Source of the DNA: Treponema sp.
GTDB lineage: Bacteria; Spirochaetota; Spirochaetia; Treponematales; Breznakiellaceae
Reading direction: 5' to 3'
DNA: 8,109 nucleotides
Assembly (NCBI GenBank): GCA_031266255.1
Contig: JAISBK010000199.1
Coordinates: 1-8,109 of the forward strand
The notes beneath the pieces are model-generated. The model saw only the letters and a program-made list of their open reading frames with translations, ran no database searches and was not told where the DNA came from. The translations under genes and the position numbers were made by a program. The stretch's first letter is position 1. Each line of letters starts with the position of its first letter. Positions 1 to 6,718 of this stretch are shown here, in pieces.

Positions 1-90
1 ACCCGTTCCCATTCCGAACACGGAAGTCAAGCCCTCTTACGCCAATGATACTGCCCCTAAAAGGAGCGGGAAAGTAGGTCGTCGCCAGGC
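1..90 (+). rRNA. rrf: 5S ribosomal RNA, 3' part (5' end outside window)
   Basis: The first bases match the highly conserved 5S core (CCCGTTCCCATTCCGAACAC followed by GGAAGTCAAG), and the segment closes with GTAGGTCGTCGCCAGGC. The terminal GCCAGGC would pair with the 5' end of the molecule, which lies left of the window, so about 25-30 bases are missing. The mature 3' end is placed near base 90, just before a run of six T (91-96). 5S rRNA is the small RNA of the large ribosomal subunit and usually ends an rRNA operon, so a 23S gene probably lies upstream. The boundary is approximate to a few bases. Confidence 0.95.
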
Positions 91-118
91 TTTTTTATAT
101 TTTCCCTCTTGAAGAAAG

Positions 119-144
119 AAGTCCCCATTGTAGGGGCTTTTTTT
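119..144 (+). terminator. Intrinsic terminator after 5S rRNA, possibly bidirectional
   Basis: AAG-T-CCCC and GGGG-CTT form a short stem with one bulged T and a six-base loop (ATTGTA, 127-132). A run of seven T follows (138-144). It lies 28 bases after the 5S end and 11 bases beyond the stop of the convergent MATE gene. Read on the minus strand, the same hairpin is followed by a pyrimidine-rich but less uniform tract, so it may also stop MATE transcription, less efficiently. The stem is short, hence moderate confidence. Confidence 0.6.
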
Positions 145-154
145 ATGCTGTCGT

Positions 155-1534
155 CTATTTGGTGAGATTTCGAACCCACCGCTTCTTTTTGAAGAAATAC
201 CGGGCTACTGCGTATTTAGCCAGATCAGAGGTTTTTAAGAGCGCGAACATCAGCACTGGATCGAGAGTAGTGGCCAAGGCCAAGATGAAAGCTCCAGGTA
301 CAAACAAGAGGGTATTTACCGAAACATCCGCGTACATACCGGTGGCGGTATCACCTCCGGCTCGGGAGATGGCAAACAATGCGTTAAGTAAGCTCCATAG
401 GGGAAGGTATATCAGTATAACATATACGAGCCCTAGACTGATACTTCGAGCTGCCAGGGTCAAATTGCTGAATACCAGGGGTATGAGCAAGGTGGCTGCT
501 AGAGCCCCCAAAATGGCGATAATACACCCCGCTGCTACAGAGCCTGATTTGATCCATTCAGCCTTGATCTGGGCTTCCTCTAATTTGCCCGCACCAAGGG
601 TTCCTCCGATCACTACTGCGGTAGTAGTCCAAATTCCCCCAAAGAGCAGGAAAAAGATGTTTGCAATGGTCCAGCCTGCAGCCATACCTGCTACTACCTC
701 AGCTCCACCTCTACCATTGTAGAGGGCGGTCATAATGGTTTCGGAGCTGATCCAGGATGCTTCAGATAGGAACATCATGGCGGACTTTGTAAGGATTTCC
801 CGGATGAGCCCTGGATTGATCGCGCTGATCTTACTGAAACCCACAAAAAAAGAGGTTTTTTGGGTATGCATGTAGATGAGGAAGAGCCCGGTTTCAAAAA
901 AACGGGCGATGATGGTGGCTATAGCCGCTCCTGATACCTCAAGTCGGGGAGCTCCCAGGTTTCCATAGATGAGAAACCAGTTCCCTGTAGTATTAACCAC
1001 GGTGGCAAATACAGAAATTACCAAGGGTATCTTGGGGCGCCCTATTTCCCGGAAAGAGGTTCCGATAGACATGGAAATGGCGATGGGAAAGAGGGTAAAA
1101 GCCGTGAGTCGCAGGTATCTTGCACCAATGGTAACAATAGCTTCTTGCGCCTCATTACCCATAGTCATCATCCTTAACATCTGTTCTGGAATAGCCCAGC
1201 AAAGGATACCGTACAGGAATGATACTGAGCAGGAGAAAATCACCTTGAATCGATAGGCATGTTGCATCCCGTCGGCATTATCCGCCCCTTTAAACTGGGC
1301 GAGATAAATTCCCCCGGCTCCGCAGACCGCATTGATAATGACAATGGAGATGAAGTTGAGCTGGTTGGCGACATTCACCGCAGCCATGCTGATATCTCCC
1401 AATCCGGCAACCATGAAGTTGTCGATGAGGGAGACCATACTCATGATGAGTTGTTGCAGCATAACGGGTAAGGCAATACTCAGGACTTCACGGTAAAAAC
1501 TAAAAGAACCAAAACGTTTTGTAGACCAAAGCAT
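155..1534 (-). CDS. MATE-family multidrug/sodium antiporter
   Basis: This 459-residue integral membrane protein belongs to the multidrug and toxic compound extrusion family, whose members export cationic drugs, metabolites or toxins in exchange for Na+ or H+. The length fits the family, and hydrophobic segments run through the protein in the expected 12-helix pattern. Recognisable family features are the first helix with SLIDNFMVAGLG (conserved Asp at residue 38), the FREIGRPKIPL loop (about 170-180), and the following GNWFLIYGNLGAPRL / SGAAIAT segment (about 194-216), which has its counterpart in NorM-like proteins. The ATG at 1532-1534 is the only start that keeps helix 1 whole; the next Met (residue 25) lies inside it. 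No good Shine-Dalgarno sequence precedes it. The gene runs toward the 5S gene and is divergent from the YqeB gene, so it is probably monocistronic. The substrate cannot be told from sequence. Confidence 0.93.
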   Translation of the reverse strand: MLWSTKRFGSFSFYREVLSIALPVMLQQLIMSMVSLIDNFMVAGLGDISMAAVNVANQLNFISIVIINAVCGAGGIYLAQFKGADNADGMQHAYRFKVIFSCSVSFLYGILCWAIPEQMLRMMTMGNEAQEAIVTIGARYLRLTAFTLFPIAISMSIGTSFREIGRPKIPLVISVFATVVNTTGNWFLIYGNLGAPRLEVSGAAIATIIARFFETGLFLIYMHTQKTSFFVGFSKISAINPGLIREILTKSAMMFLSEASWISSETIMTALYNGRGGAEVVAGMAAGWTIANIFFLLFGGIWTTTAVVIGGTLGAGKLEEAQIKAEWIKSGSVAAGCIIAILGALAATLLIPLVFSNLTLAARSISLGLVYVILIYLPLWSLLNALFAISRAGGDTATGMYADVSVNTLLFVPGAFILALATTLDPVLMFALLKTSDLAKYAVARYFFKKKRWVRNLTK

Positions 1535-1583
1535 AGTACTATAGATAGAGTATGTCGTATTATTACAAAAAGAAAAAGGAGGG
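1533..1583. promoter_or_regulatory. Divergent MATE/yqeB control region with palindrome
   Basis: Only 54 bases separate the two divergent starts, so both promoters must lie here or reach into the coding regions. A perfect 10-base palindrome, ATAGTACTAT (1533-1542), overlaps the MATE start codon. A strong Shine-Dalgarno sequence, AAGGAGGG (1576-1583), sits five bases before the yqeB ATG. On the minus strand TTGTAA (1563-1568) followed about 17 bases later by TCTATA could be a sigma-70 type promoter for MATE, giving a nearly leaderless message. On the plus strand TATAGA (1540-1545) is a possible -10 without a convincing -35. The ribosome binding site is clear; the promoter assignments are weak. 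Confidence 0.4.
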
Positions 1584-1588
1584 TCTTC

Positions 1589-2383
1589 ATGTTGGTTATC
1601 ATCAAAGGCGCCGGGGATATTGCATCAGGTATCGCGTTACGGCTTTTTCATGCCCATTTTACGGTCATAATGACCGAGATTGCCGTTCCAACCGCGGTTC
1701 GTAGAACCGTTTCTTTTTCCGAGGCGGTTATACAGGGAAAGGCAGTCGTAGAGGATATTCATGCCCTCTTGGTACAAGATGAACCGGCCATGCAGGATGC
1801 TCTTGCCGCAGGATATATCCCGGTTTTTGTGGATCCTGCAGGGAAGGTGGTAAAACGGTTTGTTCCTGATGTGGTAGTTGATGGGATTATGGCAAAAAGA
1901 AATCTTGGTACCCATATAGCTGATGCAAAGGTGGTAATTGGGGTAGGTCCAGGGTTTACCGCAGGGATTGATTGTCATGCGGTGATTGAGACCATGCGCG
2001 GTCATAGGCTTGGCCGGGTCATTACCCAGGGCTCAGCGCTACCCAATACGGGGATTCCTGGAGATATTGGGGGATACACCCTTGAGCGGCTGCTCCGTGC
2101 TCCTATAGAGGGTATATTTGAACCACAGAGGAATATTGGAGACAGGATACAAAAGGGGGAACTGGCGGCTATGGTTTCGGGCCACCCTATGTATGCCAAG
2201 GTAGGGGGTATAGTGCGGGGGATCCTACCTCATGGGATTCCGGTTACTAGGGGTATGAAAGTGGGAGATGTGGATCCCCGGTGCGAGGAATCCCATTGTT
2301 TTACCGTGTCGGATAAGGCCCTATCAGTTGCAGGGGGGGTACTTGAAGCGATCCTTTGTTTCACCCAGGGAAGGGGTAACTGA
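1589..2383 (+). CDS. yqeB: YqeB-family selenium-dependent molybdenum hydroxylase maturation protein
   Basis: This 264-residue protein matches, by recall, the EF2563/YqeB family, which co-occurs with selenium-dependent molybdenum hydroxylases such as xanthine dehydrogenase and is thought to help mature their cofactor; the exact reaction is not settled. The N-terminus has a Rossmann-like glycine motif, GAGDIASG (7-14), then the family block MTEIAVPTAVRRTVSF (28-43). A central stretch GVGPGFTAGIDCHAVIET (118-135) carries Cys129 and His130. Residues about 175-225 look like a lipoyl/biotinyl-type beta fold (NIGDRIQKGE, then KVGGIVRGI). The end has the family pattern VGDVDPR, Cys237, SDKALSVAGGVLEAIL. 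The start is fixed by a strong Shine-Dalgarno sequence at 1576-1583. No hydroxylase, selD or yqeC neighbour is visible, so partners must be outside the window. No clear terminator follows; the next gene starts 62 bases on. Confidence 0.88.
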   Translation: MLVIIKGAGDIASGIALRLFHAHFTVIMTEIAVPTAVRRTVSFSEAVIQGKAVVEDIHALLVQDEPAMQDALAAGYIPVFVDPAGKVVKRFVPDVVVDGIMAKRNLGTHIADAKVVIGVGPGFTAGIDCHAVIETMRGHRLGRVITQGSALPNTGIPGDIGGYTLERLLRAPIEGIFEPQRNIGDRIQKGELAAMVSGHPMYAKVGGIVRGILPHGIPVTRGMKVGDVDPRCEESHCFTVSDKALSVAGGVLEAILCFTQGRGN

Positions 2384-2445
2384 TGTGGTTTTAGGTATAT
2401 CTTTATTTGTATTTTTCTATATTAATAACCGATATTTGTAAAGTG

Positions 2446-3762
2446 ATGTGTTTCAAAACAGGTTACCTAAGTGCAGTACTAGGAGGTTTGTTGTTCCTGG
2501 GATCGGTAATATCCTTGCAGGGATTAGACCTTCCTACTCAGAAAATAGAAGATGATGTTTCTTTAAGGATATCCCTTAAAGATTTTTGGTTTACCGAGGC
2601 TTCTGATAGGGTTTTGAACCAAAAAGCGTTTCTACATACCTTACCAGGAGGAAGTCGGATTCAGGTTCGGGCTGAGGCTGGTAACGATGAATTTATGATC
2701 GTGCTTGCCCGAGAATGGAACGGTTCATACCCTGGTTGGGCTCAAGGATCCTGGATTCTGACCCGCCGAAAAGAGGACGGCAGTCCCAGCAGGATCCGGG
2801 TCTTCCTACGCAGTGATCCTTATACCTATGTCCAGTTTCGTCCTTTTGCCGAAGACCGGTGTCTCATGGATGTGGTATTGTACGATGCCTATGTAGCCCG
2901 TTCCGTACCCCTTCCCTATAGCCTTGAGCGGCTTATGGTGGTTCCAGTAGAACAAGTCTTGAGTACCGCGGGAAATAAATTTCCCCGTCGTTATTTTGAT
3001 CCTCAGCCTACAAGATACGAGGATTTGCGGGTCTTTATGGGGCACCTACGGGCTCGACTCCCAGAACTGGGTTTCCAAGACGACGGTGCCATGGACGCTG
3101 AAGGTCGTTATGTGTATATCAATACTTTGAAAATCCAGGAGGAAGCTCCAGGACTTAACTGTTCCGGCTTTGCTAAATGGGTAGTAGATGGCATCTTGCG
3201 GCCCCTTACTGGAGACCGGCTCCCGATTCCTCCCTTAAAAGAACCCTTTGGAGAACGGGGTTCTTCCTTGACCGAAATCTATGAAAAAGCACGGGATCCC
3301 TTTTTTGGGCTTGATTGGACCCGTAATCTGGCTTCTCAGGCAGGAACCATCCTTCGCTCCCCTGCATTTGGAAAACTTGAGGAAATCGAAGTACAAGACC
3401 GACCTTTTGCTTCGATAATCCAAAGGAACCGGAATGGAACTTCTGTTAGATCCTATCCAAGTTTTCTCTTGAACGCTGGTTTTAGTTTTGAAGGAATCCA
3501 CCCCCTCTTGTATACCCTAGCTATTGATGAGCCGGGAACCCTCTATCTGGCATCAATAAATAACGAACAAGACCCTAAGCCTCGGATGCGCCAACATTTC
3601 CATGTAGCGGTGTTGGTTCCGTATTTTAATGAATACGGTAATTTTCAGGTTGCGGTCTTTGAGAGTGCCGAGGAAACCTCGTTCAATAATTTCAAGAACC
3701 GGTATCCCGGCCATTTTGTCAATCTTGTACGGATCCCTGTGGAAACTTGGTTTGATCCATAA
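2446..3762 (+). CDS. Putative secreted NlpC/P60-like cysteine hydrolase, uncharacterised family
   Basis: I do not recognise the exact family. From the ATG at 2446 the protein has 438 residues: a hydrophobic N-terminus (about 6-25) that looks like an export signal without a lipobox, a beta-rich N-terminal half, then a C-terminal half with LNCSGFAKWVVDGI. The latter, with Cys239, resembles the nucleophile motif of NlpC/P60 and related papain-like peptidases (usual form D-C-S-G-F). His384 and His386, in RQHFHVAVLVPY, are candidate partners about 146 residues later, a long gap for NlpC/P60. The family normally cleaves peptidoglycan peptides, so a periplasmic or surface role is inferred. The frame is open back to a TTG at 2407; ATG 2446 (or GTG 2443) is preferred because it puts the hydrophobic stretch at the start, but no clear Shine-Dalgarno sequence supports it. 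uxaC follows after 31 bases, suggesting co-transcription. Confidence 0.65.
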   Translation: MCFKTGYLSAVLGGLLFLGSVISLQGLDLPTQKIEDDVSLRISLKDFWFTEASDRVLNQKAFLHTLPGGSRIQVRAEAGNDEFMIVLAREWNGSYPGWAQGSWILTRRKEDGSPSRIRVFLRSDPYTYVQFRPFAEDRCLMDVVLYDAYVARSVPLPYSLERLMVVPVEQVLSTAGNKFPRRYFDPQPTRYEDLRVFMGHLRARLPELGFQDDGAMDAEGRYVYINTLKIQEEAPGLNCSGFAKWVVDGILRPLTGDRLPIPPLKEPFGERGSSLTEIYEKARDPFFGLDWTRNLASQAGTILRSPAFGKLEEIEVQDRPFASIIQRNRNGTSVRSYPSFLLNAGFSFEGIHPLLYTLAIDEPGTLYLASINNEQDPKPRMRQHFHVAVLVPYFNEYGNFQVAVFESAEETSFNNFKNRYPGHFVNLVRIPVETWFDP

Positions 3763-3781
3763 AATGTATCCCAGTAGCAAT

Positions 3782-3786
3782 GGAGG
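3782..3786 (+). promoter_or_regulatory. Ribosome binding site that fixes the uxaC start
   Basis: GGAGG lies seven bases before the ATG at 3794. The reading frame is open much further upstream, to an ATG at 3629 inside the preceding gene, but that extension of 55 residues is the out-of-frame shadow of the upstream coding sequence and shows no similarity to the isomerase. The site therefore decides the start at 3794. Confidence 0.85.
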
Positions 3787-3793
3787 TTGTTGT

Positions 3794-5254
3794 ATGAAAT
3801 CTTATCCCGACAGAAAATTTCTCGATAGGGATTTTCTGCTTACGACGAAGACCGCTCAAAGGCTTTACCATGAAGCCGCGGTAGAGGAACCGATATGTGA
3901 TTACCATTGCCACTTGAGCCCCCAGGAGATTGCGGATGATCGTCGGTTCCCCGACTTGGCAGCGGTGTGGCTGGGGGGAGACCATTATAAATGGCGAGCC
4001 ATGCGGGCCAATGGTGTTGATGAGCGGTTTATTACCGGTGATGCAGAGCCTTACGAGAAGTTTCTTGCCTGGGCGGAAACCGTTCCTCATCTTATGGGAA
4101 ATCCGTTGTATCATTGGACGCACCTAGAACTCCAGCGGTATTTTGATATTGCTGAACTCCTAAATAGGGACAGCGCGCCGGAGATATGGAAAGCGACGTA
4201 TGAAATCCTTCACAAGGATCCCCAGTTCTCCGTGTATGGCATATTCAAACGGTTTAAAGTGTACGCGGTAGGTACCACTGACGATCCTGCGGACACCCTG
4301 GAATGGCATGAAAAAGTTGCCGCTGCTCAGGCAACAGAAACCAAGGTGGTTCCCTCATTCCGGCCGGATAAGGTCATTGCTATTGATAAAGAGGGTTTTG
4401 CCGCCTATATAGCCCGGCTGGCCACTGTGGCGGGTACGACTATAAGGTCCTTGGAGGATCTCCTAGGAGTACTTAAGGGCCGGATGGATATATTCGATGC
4501 CCAAGGATGTCGGGCATCGGATCACGGCCTTGAATACATCCCCTTTGAACTCATCCAAGACAGAAGCAAAGGGTTAACCGGGGATTTTTCCCAATGGGAA
4601 AAAGAGGTGCATGAAACCTTGGTCAAGGTGCTTGCCGGAGTACCGGTGGATGCCTGTTCCCTTGAATCCTACAAGACCTTTATGCTGAGTTTTCTGGGAT
4701 CTGAGTACCATGATCGGGGTTGGGTCATGCAGTTGCATCTTGCGGCACTGCAAAACATCAATTCCCAGGCGTTTAAGGCCCTTGGTCCTGATACCGGGTA
4801 TGATGCAATCCACGATCATCGGATCGCAGAACATCTGGCGTGCTTTTTAGACCTCCTCCAATCTCGGCAGAAATTGCCTAAGACCATCCTTTACAGCCTT
4901 AACCCCAAAGATTTGTATCCCCTCGGTTCCATCATGGGTTCTTTCCAAGGAGATGGAATCCCTGGTAAGATGCAGCTCGGTTCTGCCTGGTGGTTTCTGG
5001 ATCATCGGGACGGTATGGAGAACCAGTTGAAAGTACTGGGGAACCTTGGACTGCTTTCCCGTTTTGTGGGGATGCTTACCGACTCAAGGAGCTTTCTTTC
5101 CTATCCTCGGCATGAATACTTCCGCAGGATCCTCTGCAATATCCTGGGTACCTGGGCGGAAGAAGGAGAAATTCCCTCGCATTTCCCCTTTCTCAGTGAT
5201 ATGGTTCGGGATATTTCCTTTAGAAACGCCCAGCGCTACTTTGCCTATACATGA
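3794..5254 (+). CDS. uxaC: Glucuronate isomerase (uronate isomerase)
   Basis: UxaC interconverts D-glucuronate with D-fructuronate and D-galacturonate with D-tagaturonate, the first cytoplasmic step of hexuronate breakdown. The 486-residue product fits the usual length of roughly 470. It belongs to the amidohydrolase superfamily: the metal-binding DYHCHLSP motif (His38, His40) is near the N-terminus, followed by NPLYHWTHLELQRYF (103-117), TTDDPADTLEWH (161-172), VVPSFRPD (185-192), QLHLAALQNIN (313-323), LGSAWWF (395-401) with DGMENQ (406-411), and the signature FVGMLTDSRSFLSYPRHEYF (424-443) containing Asp430. No key residue appears lost. It lies 31 bases after the secreted Cys/His protein gene, so it is probably in the same transcript. 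No uxuA, uxuB, uxaB, transporter or regulator is in the window. The last 10 bases overlap the convergent PilZ gene. Confidence 0.97.
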   Translation: MKSYPDRKFLDRDFLLTTKTAQRLYHEAAVEEPICDYHCHLSPQEIADDRRFPDLAAVWLGGDHYKWRAMRANGVDERFITGDAEPYEKFLAWAETVPHLMGNPLYHWTHLELQRYFDIAELLNRDSAPEIWKATYEILHKDPQFSVYGIFKRFKVYAVGTTDDPADTLEWHEKVAAAQATETKVVPSFRPDKVIAIDKEGFAAYIARLATVAGTTIRSLEDLLGVLKGRMDIFDAQGCRASDHGLEYIPFELIQDRSKGLTGDFSQWEKEVHETLVKVLAGVPVDACSLESYKTFMLSFLGSEYHDRGWVMQLHLAALQNINSQAFKALGPDTGYDAIHDHRIAEHLACFLDLLQSRQKLPKTILYSLNPKDLYPLGSIMGSFQGDGIPGKMQLGSAWWFLDHRDGMENQLKVLGNLGLLSRFVGMLTDSRSFLSYPRHEYFRRILCNILGTWAEEGEIPSHFPFLSDMVRDISFRNAQRYFAYT

Positions 5255-6507
5255 CCGGATAGAAGTGAAGCGCCAGGCTCGGTAAACGGGGTGCCGTAGA
5301 TACATTCAAAAAGAAACCGCATGTCTTCAGGGGTTATATCCAGGAAACTGCATCCAAAGAAAACCATATTCCTTTTTTTGTAGGAGCGTACTATTTGAGC
5401 GGTTACGCTGATAGTACGCTTGAGCATAAGCAATTTGAGGGCAATCTTACTCTGCAGCGTCAAAGATGCAGTAATGGATGATTGGAGATAGGCAAAACGA
5501 AGCCCTGTTGCGCTTATATCAATACCCGTGGCAGTAATGAAGGCGTCTTTGATGCGGTAGGCTTCAAAATAACCTTCCTCTTTGAGGGCAAAAACCAAGG
5601 CTTGGGCATAGCGGTAAAGAGGCACGAGGACGTTATGGTCTAAGGGGGCTCGTTCTGCTTTTTTTATCCACACCCGAATAGAGCCAATCACATAGTTCTG
5701 AAAAGAGAGCGGAACCCACAGATCCGCATAAATGCCACCTTTCGCCTTAGAATCAAAAAAATGAGCAATGGCCTTATCAAAATAGGCAGGATTTACCCCC
5801 GTACTTTTGAGATACTCCTTAAACAAAGCTTCGGTTATCAGATACTTTTCGGGATAGCCAGGGGGATGTGTGAACTGCTCTTTCATAGACGGGAGAAATA
5901 AGGACTTGCCTTTTTTAGCGATAAGCTGTTCCTCAAAACTTACCGGAACTCCTTCCTTAAAAAGTACCACCTTACAGCCGTCGGCATAATCCTTGATCCA
6001 CCGATCCAAAGCAGCCAAAATTCCGTTAAAGTCGTGGGTATCCAGTTCGAGAGCTCTATCCAATGCAGGATCCGTTTCCTCAAAGGGCGCAATCATACTT
6101 GACTGGGGGAAGGGAAGGATGTACTGATCCTCTGTTAAGGCAAACTTGACTTGAATATCCTGGGGAAAGCTTACCCGGCTATAGGACCTCTCTAGGTCTT
6201 TATATAGGAATTCCGGCATGTTCCCCACAAAATGGTTTTCCTGAACATTGATGCCTTGTTCTAAGGCATTCATTTCCACGGTAAAGGAGATAGAGAGGGT
6301 ATTATACTTAAAGATAAGATCAACAGTTTTGCCGATTACCAAGTCCCCTATCGGACGATCCGATTTAAAATAGAGTTTGTCTTTAGTATACCTTTCGATT
6401 CTTAAGGTATATTCTTCCCGATTATGAAGGTAAATGATAGGAATCTGTTCATTATACAGCATGTTGATCATGAATGCTCTTTCGATACGTTTTATAGGTA
6501 TTGACAT
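5245..6507 (-). CDS. PilZ-domain protein with a large GAF-like insert (probable c-di-GMP effector)
   Basis: This 420-residue cytoplasmic protein has no signal peptide or membrane segment. Residues about 18-100 resemble the beta-rich YcgR-type N-terminal domain. At 107-111, R-S-Y-S-R followed by VSFPQDIQVKFAL looks like the start of a PilZ domain, whose RxxxR binds cyclic di-GMP. The second PilZ motif, DISATG (330-335), comes only about 220 residues later, followed by the barrel pattern ending in ISVTAQIVRSYKKRNMVFFG and a C-terminal helix. The intervening segment (about 145-315), with GIYADLWVPL and VIGSIRVWIKKAE, resembles a GAF fold. It may belong to the spirochaetal DUF1577 group, by recall only. 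The ATG at 6507 has a strong Shine-Dalgarno sequence (GAGGAGGG, 6512-6519). It is divergent from a chemoreceptor gene and convergent with uxaC. A role in motility control by cyclic di-GMP is inferred. Confidence 0.8.
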   Translation of the reverse strand: MSIPIKRIERAFMINMLYNEQIPIIYLHNREEYTLRIERYTKDKLYFKSDRPIGDLVIGKTVDLIFKYNTLSISFTVEMNALEQGINVQENHFVGNMPEFLYKDLERSYSRVSFPQDIQVKFALTEDQYILPFPQSSMIAPFEETDPALDRALELDTHDFNGILAALDRWIKDYADGCKVVLFKEGVPVSFEEQLIAKKGKSLFLPSMKEQFTHPPGYPEKYLITEALFKEYLKSTGVNPAYFDKAIAHFFDSKAKGGIYADLWVPLSFQNYVIGSIRVWIKKAERAPLDHNVLVPLYRYAQALVFALKEEGYFEAYRIKDAFITATGIDISATGLRFAYLQSSITASLTLQSKIALKLLMLKRTISVTAQIVRSYKKRNMVFFGCSFLDITPEDMRFLFECIYGTPFTEPGASLLSGHV

Positions 6508-6568
6508 AAAACCCTCCTCAAAGATAGGTCTCTCTCAATAGACGCTCATCTTAATTTTTTATAATGCT

Positions 6569-6597
6569 ATAGTACTATCTAGGGTAGCTGTTTCCAA
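6569..6597 (-). promoter_or_regulatory. Candidate promoter of the PilZ gene, overlapping a palindrome
   Basis: On the minus strand TTGGAA (6592-6597) and TACTAT (6569-6574) are 17 bases apart, each matching four of six sigma-70 consensus bases. Transcription would start near 6562, leaving a leader of about 55 bases. The -10 lies inside the perfect palindrome ATAGTACTAT (6569-6578), the same ten bases found in the MATE/yqeB spacer. A plus-strand TATAAT (6560-6565) is also present but has no convincing -35. The assignment rests on weak matches. Confidence 0.35.
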
Positions 6598-6664
6598 ATT
6601 TGCAACTAGTTCTATATTATATTTACTCTATTTTTGAGTATATGTCTATAAAATTTTAAGATAC

Positions 6665-6705
6665 TTGCAAGATTGATTAAAAATATCCTATATGATAGTA
6701 TCATA
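6665..6705 (+). promoter_or_regulatory. Candidate chemoreceptor promoter with a 15-base dyad
   Basis: TTGCAA (6665-6670) and TATATG (6689-6694), 18 bases apart, form a possible sigma-70 promoter. The -10 overlaps a perfect inverted repeat, TATGATA-G-TATCATA (6691-6705), which sits directly before the Shine-Dalgarno sequence AAAGGAG (6706-6712) and the ATG at 6719. A one-base centre makes an RNA hairpin unlikely, so a protein-binding site on DNA is the better reading. The rest of the 211-base spacer (6508-6718) is very AT-rich and contains one further weak inverted repeat (TACTC/GAGTA, 6624-6640). Confidence 0.4.
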
Positions 6706-6718
6706 AAAGGAGTGTACT

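Noticed and set aside
159..722. Long plus-strand open frame opposite the MATE gene
   Set aside because: It is antisense to a well-supported membrane protein, its product is rich in Arg, Pro, Ala and Lys without any family signature, and it has no good ribosome binding site.
2407..2445. TTG start at 2407 for the secreted Cys/His protein
   Set aside because: It has no ribosome binding site, and it would put 13 extra residues before the export signal; GTG/ATG at 2443/2446 gives a more normal signal peptide.
2481..2493. AGGAGG at 2481-2486 followed by TTG codons, as an internal start of the same gene
   Set aside because: It would remove most of the export signal; the purine run is explained by Gly-Gly codons in the hydrophobic segment.
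3629..3793. N-terminal extension of the uxaC frame by 55 residues
   Set aside because: It overlaps the 3' end of the preceding gene, shows no isomerase similarity, and the GGAGG site at 3782 points to the ATG at 3794.
6624..6640. TACTC/GAGTA inverted repeat as a terminator or riboswitch stem
   Set aside because: The stem has only five pairs in very AT-rich DNA, with no T-run directly after it and no larger fold.
6649..6680. Flagellar sigma-28 promoter before the chemoreceptor (TAAA followed by a GC-rich -10)
   Set aside because: TAAA is present at 6649-6652, but the bases 14-16 further on do not resemble GCCGATAA.
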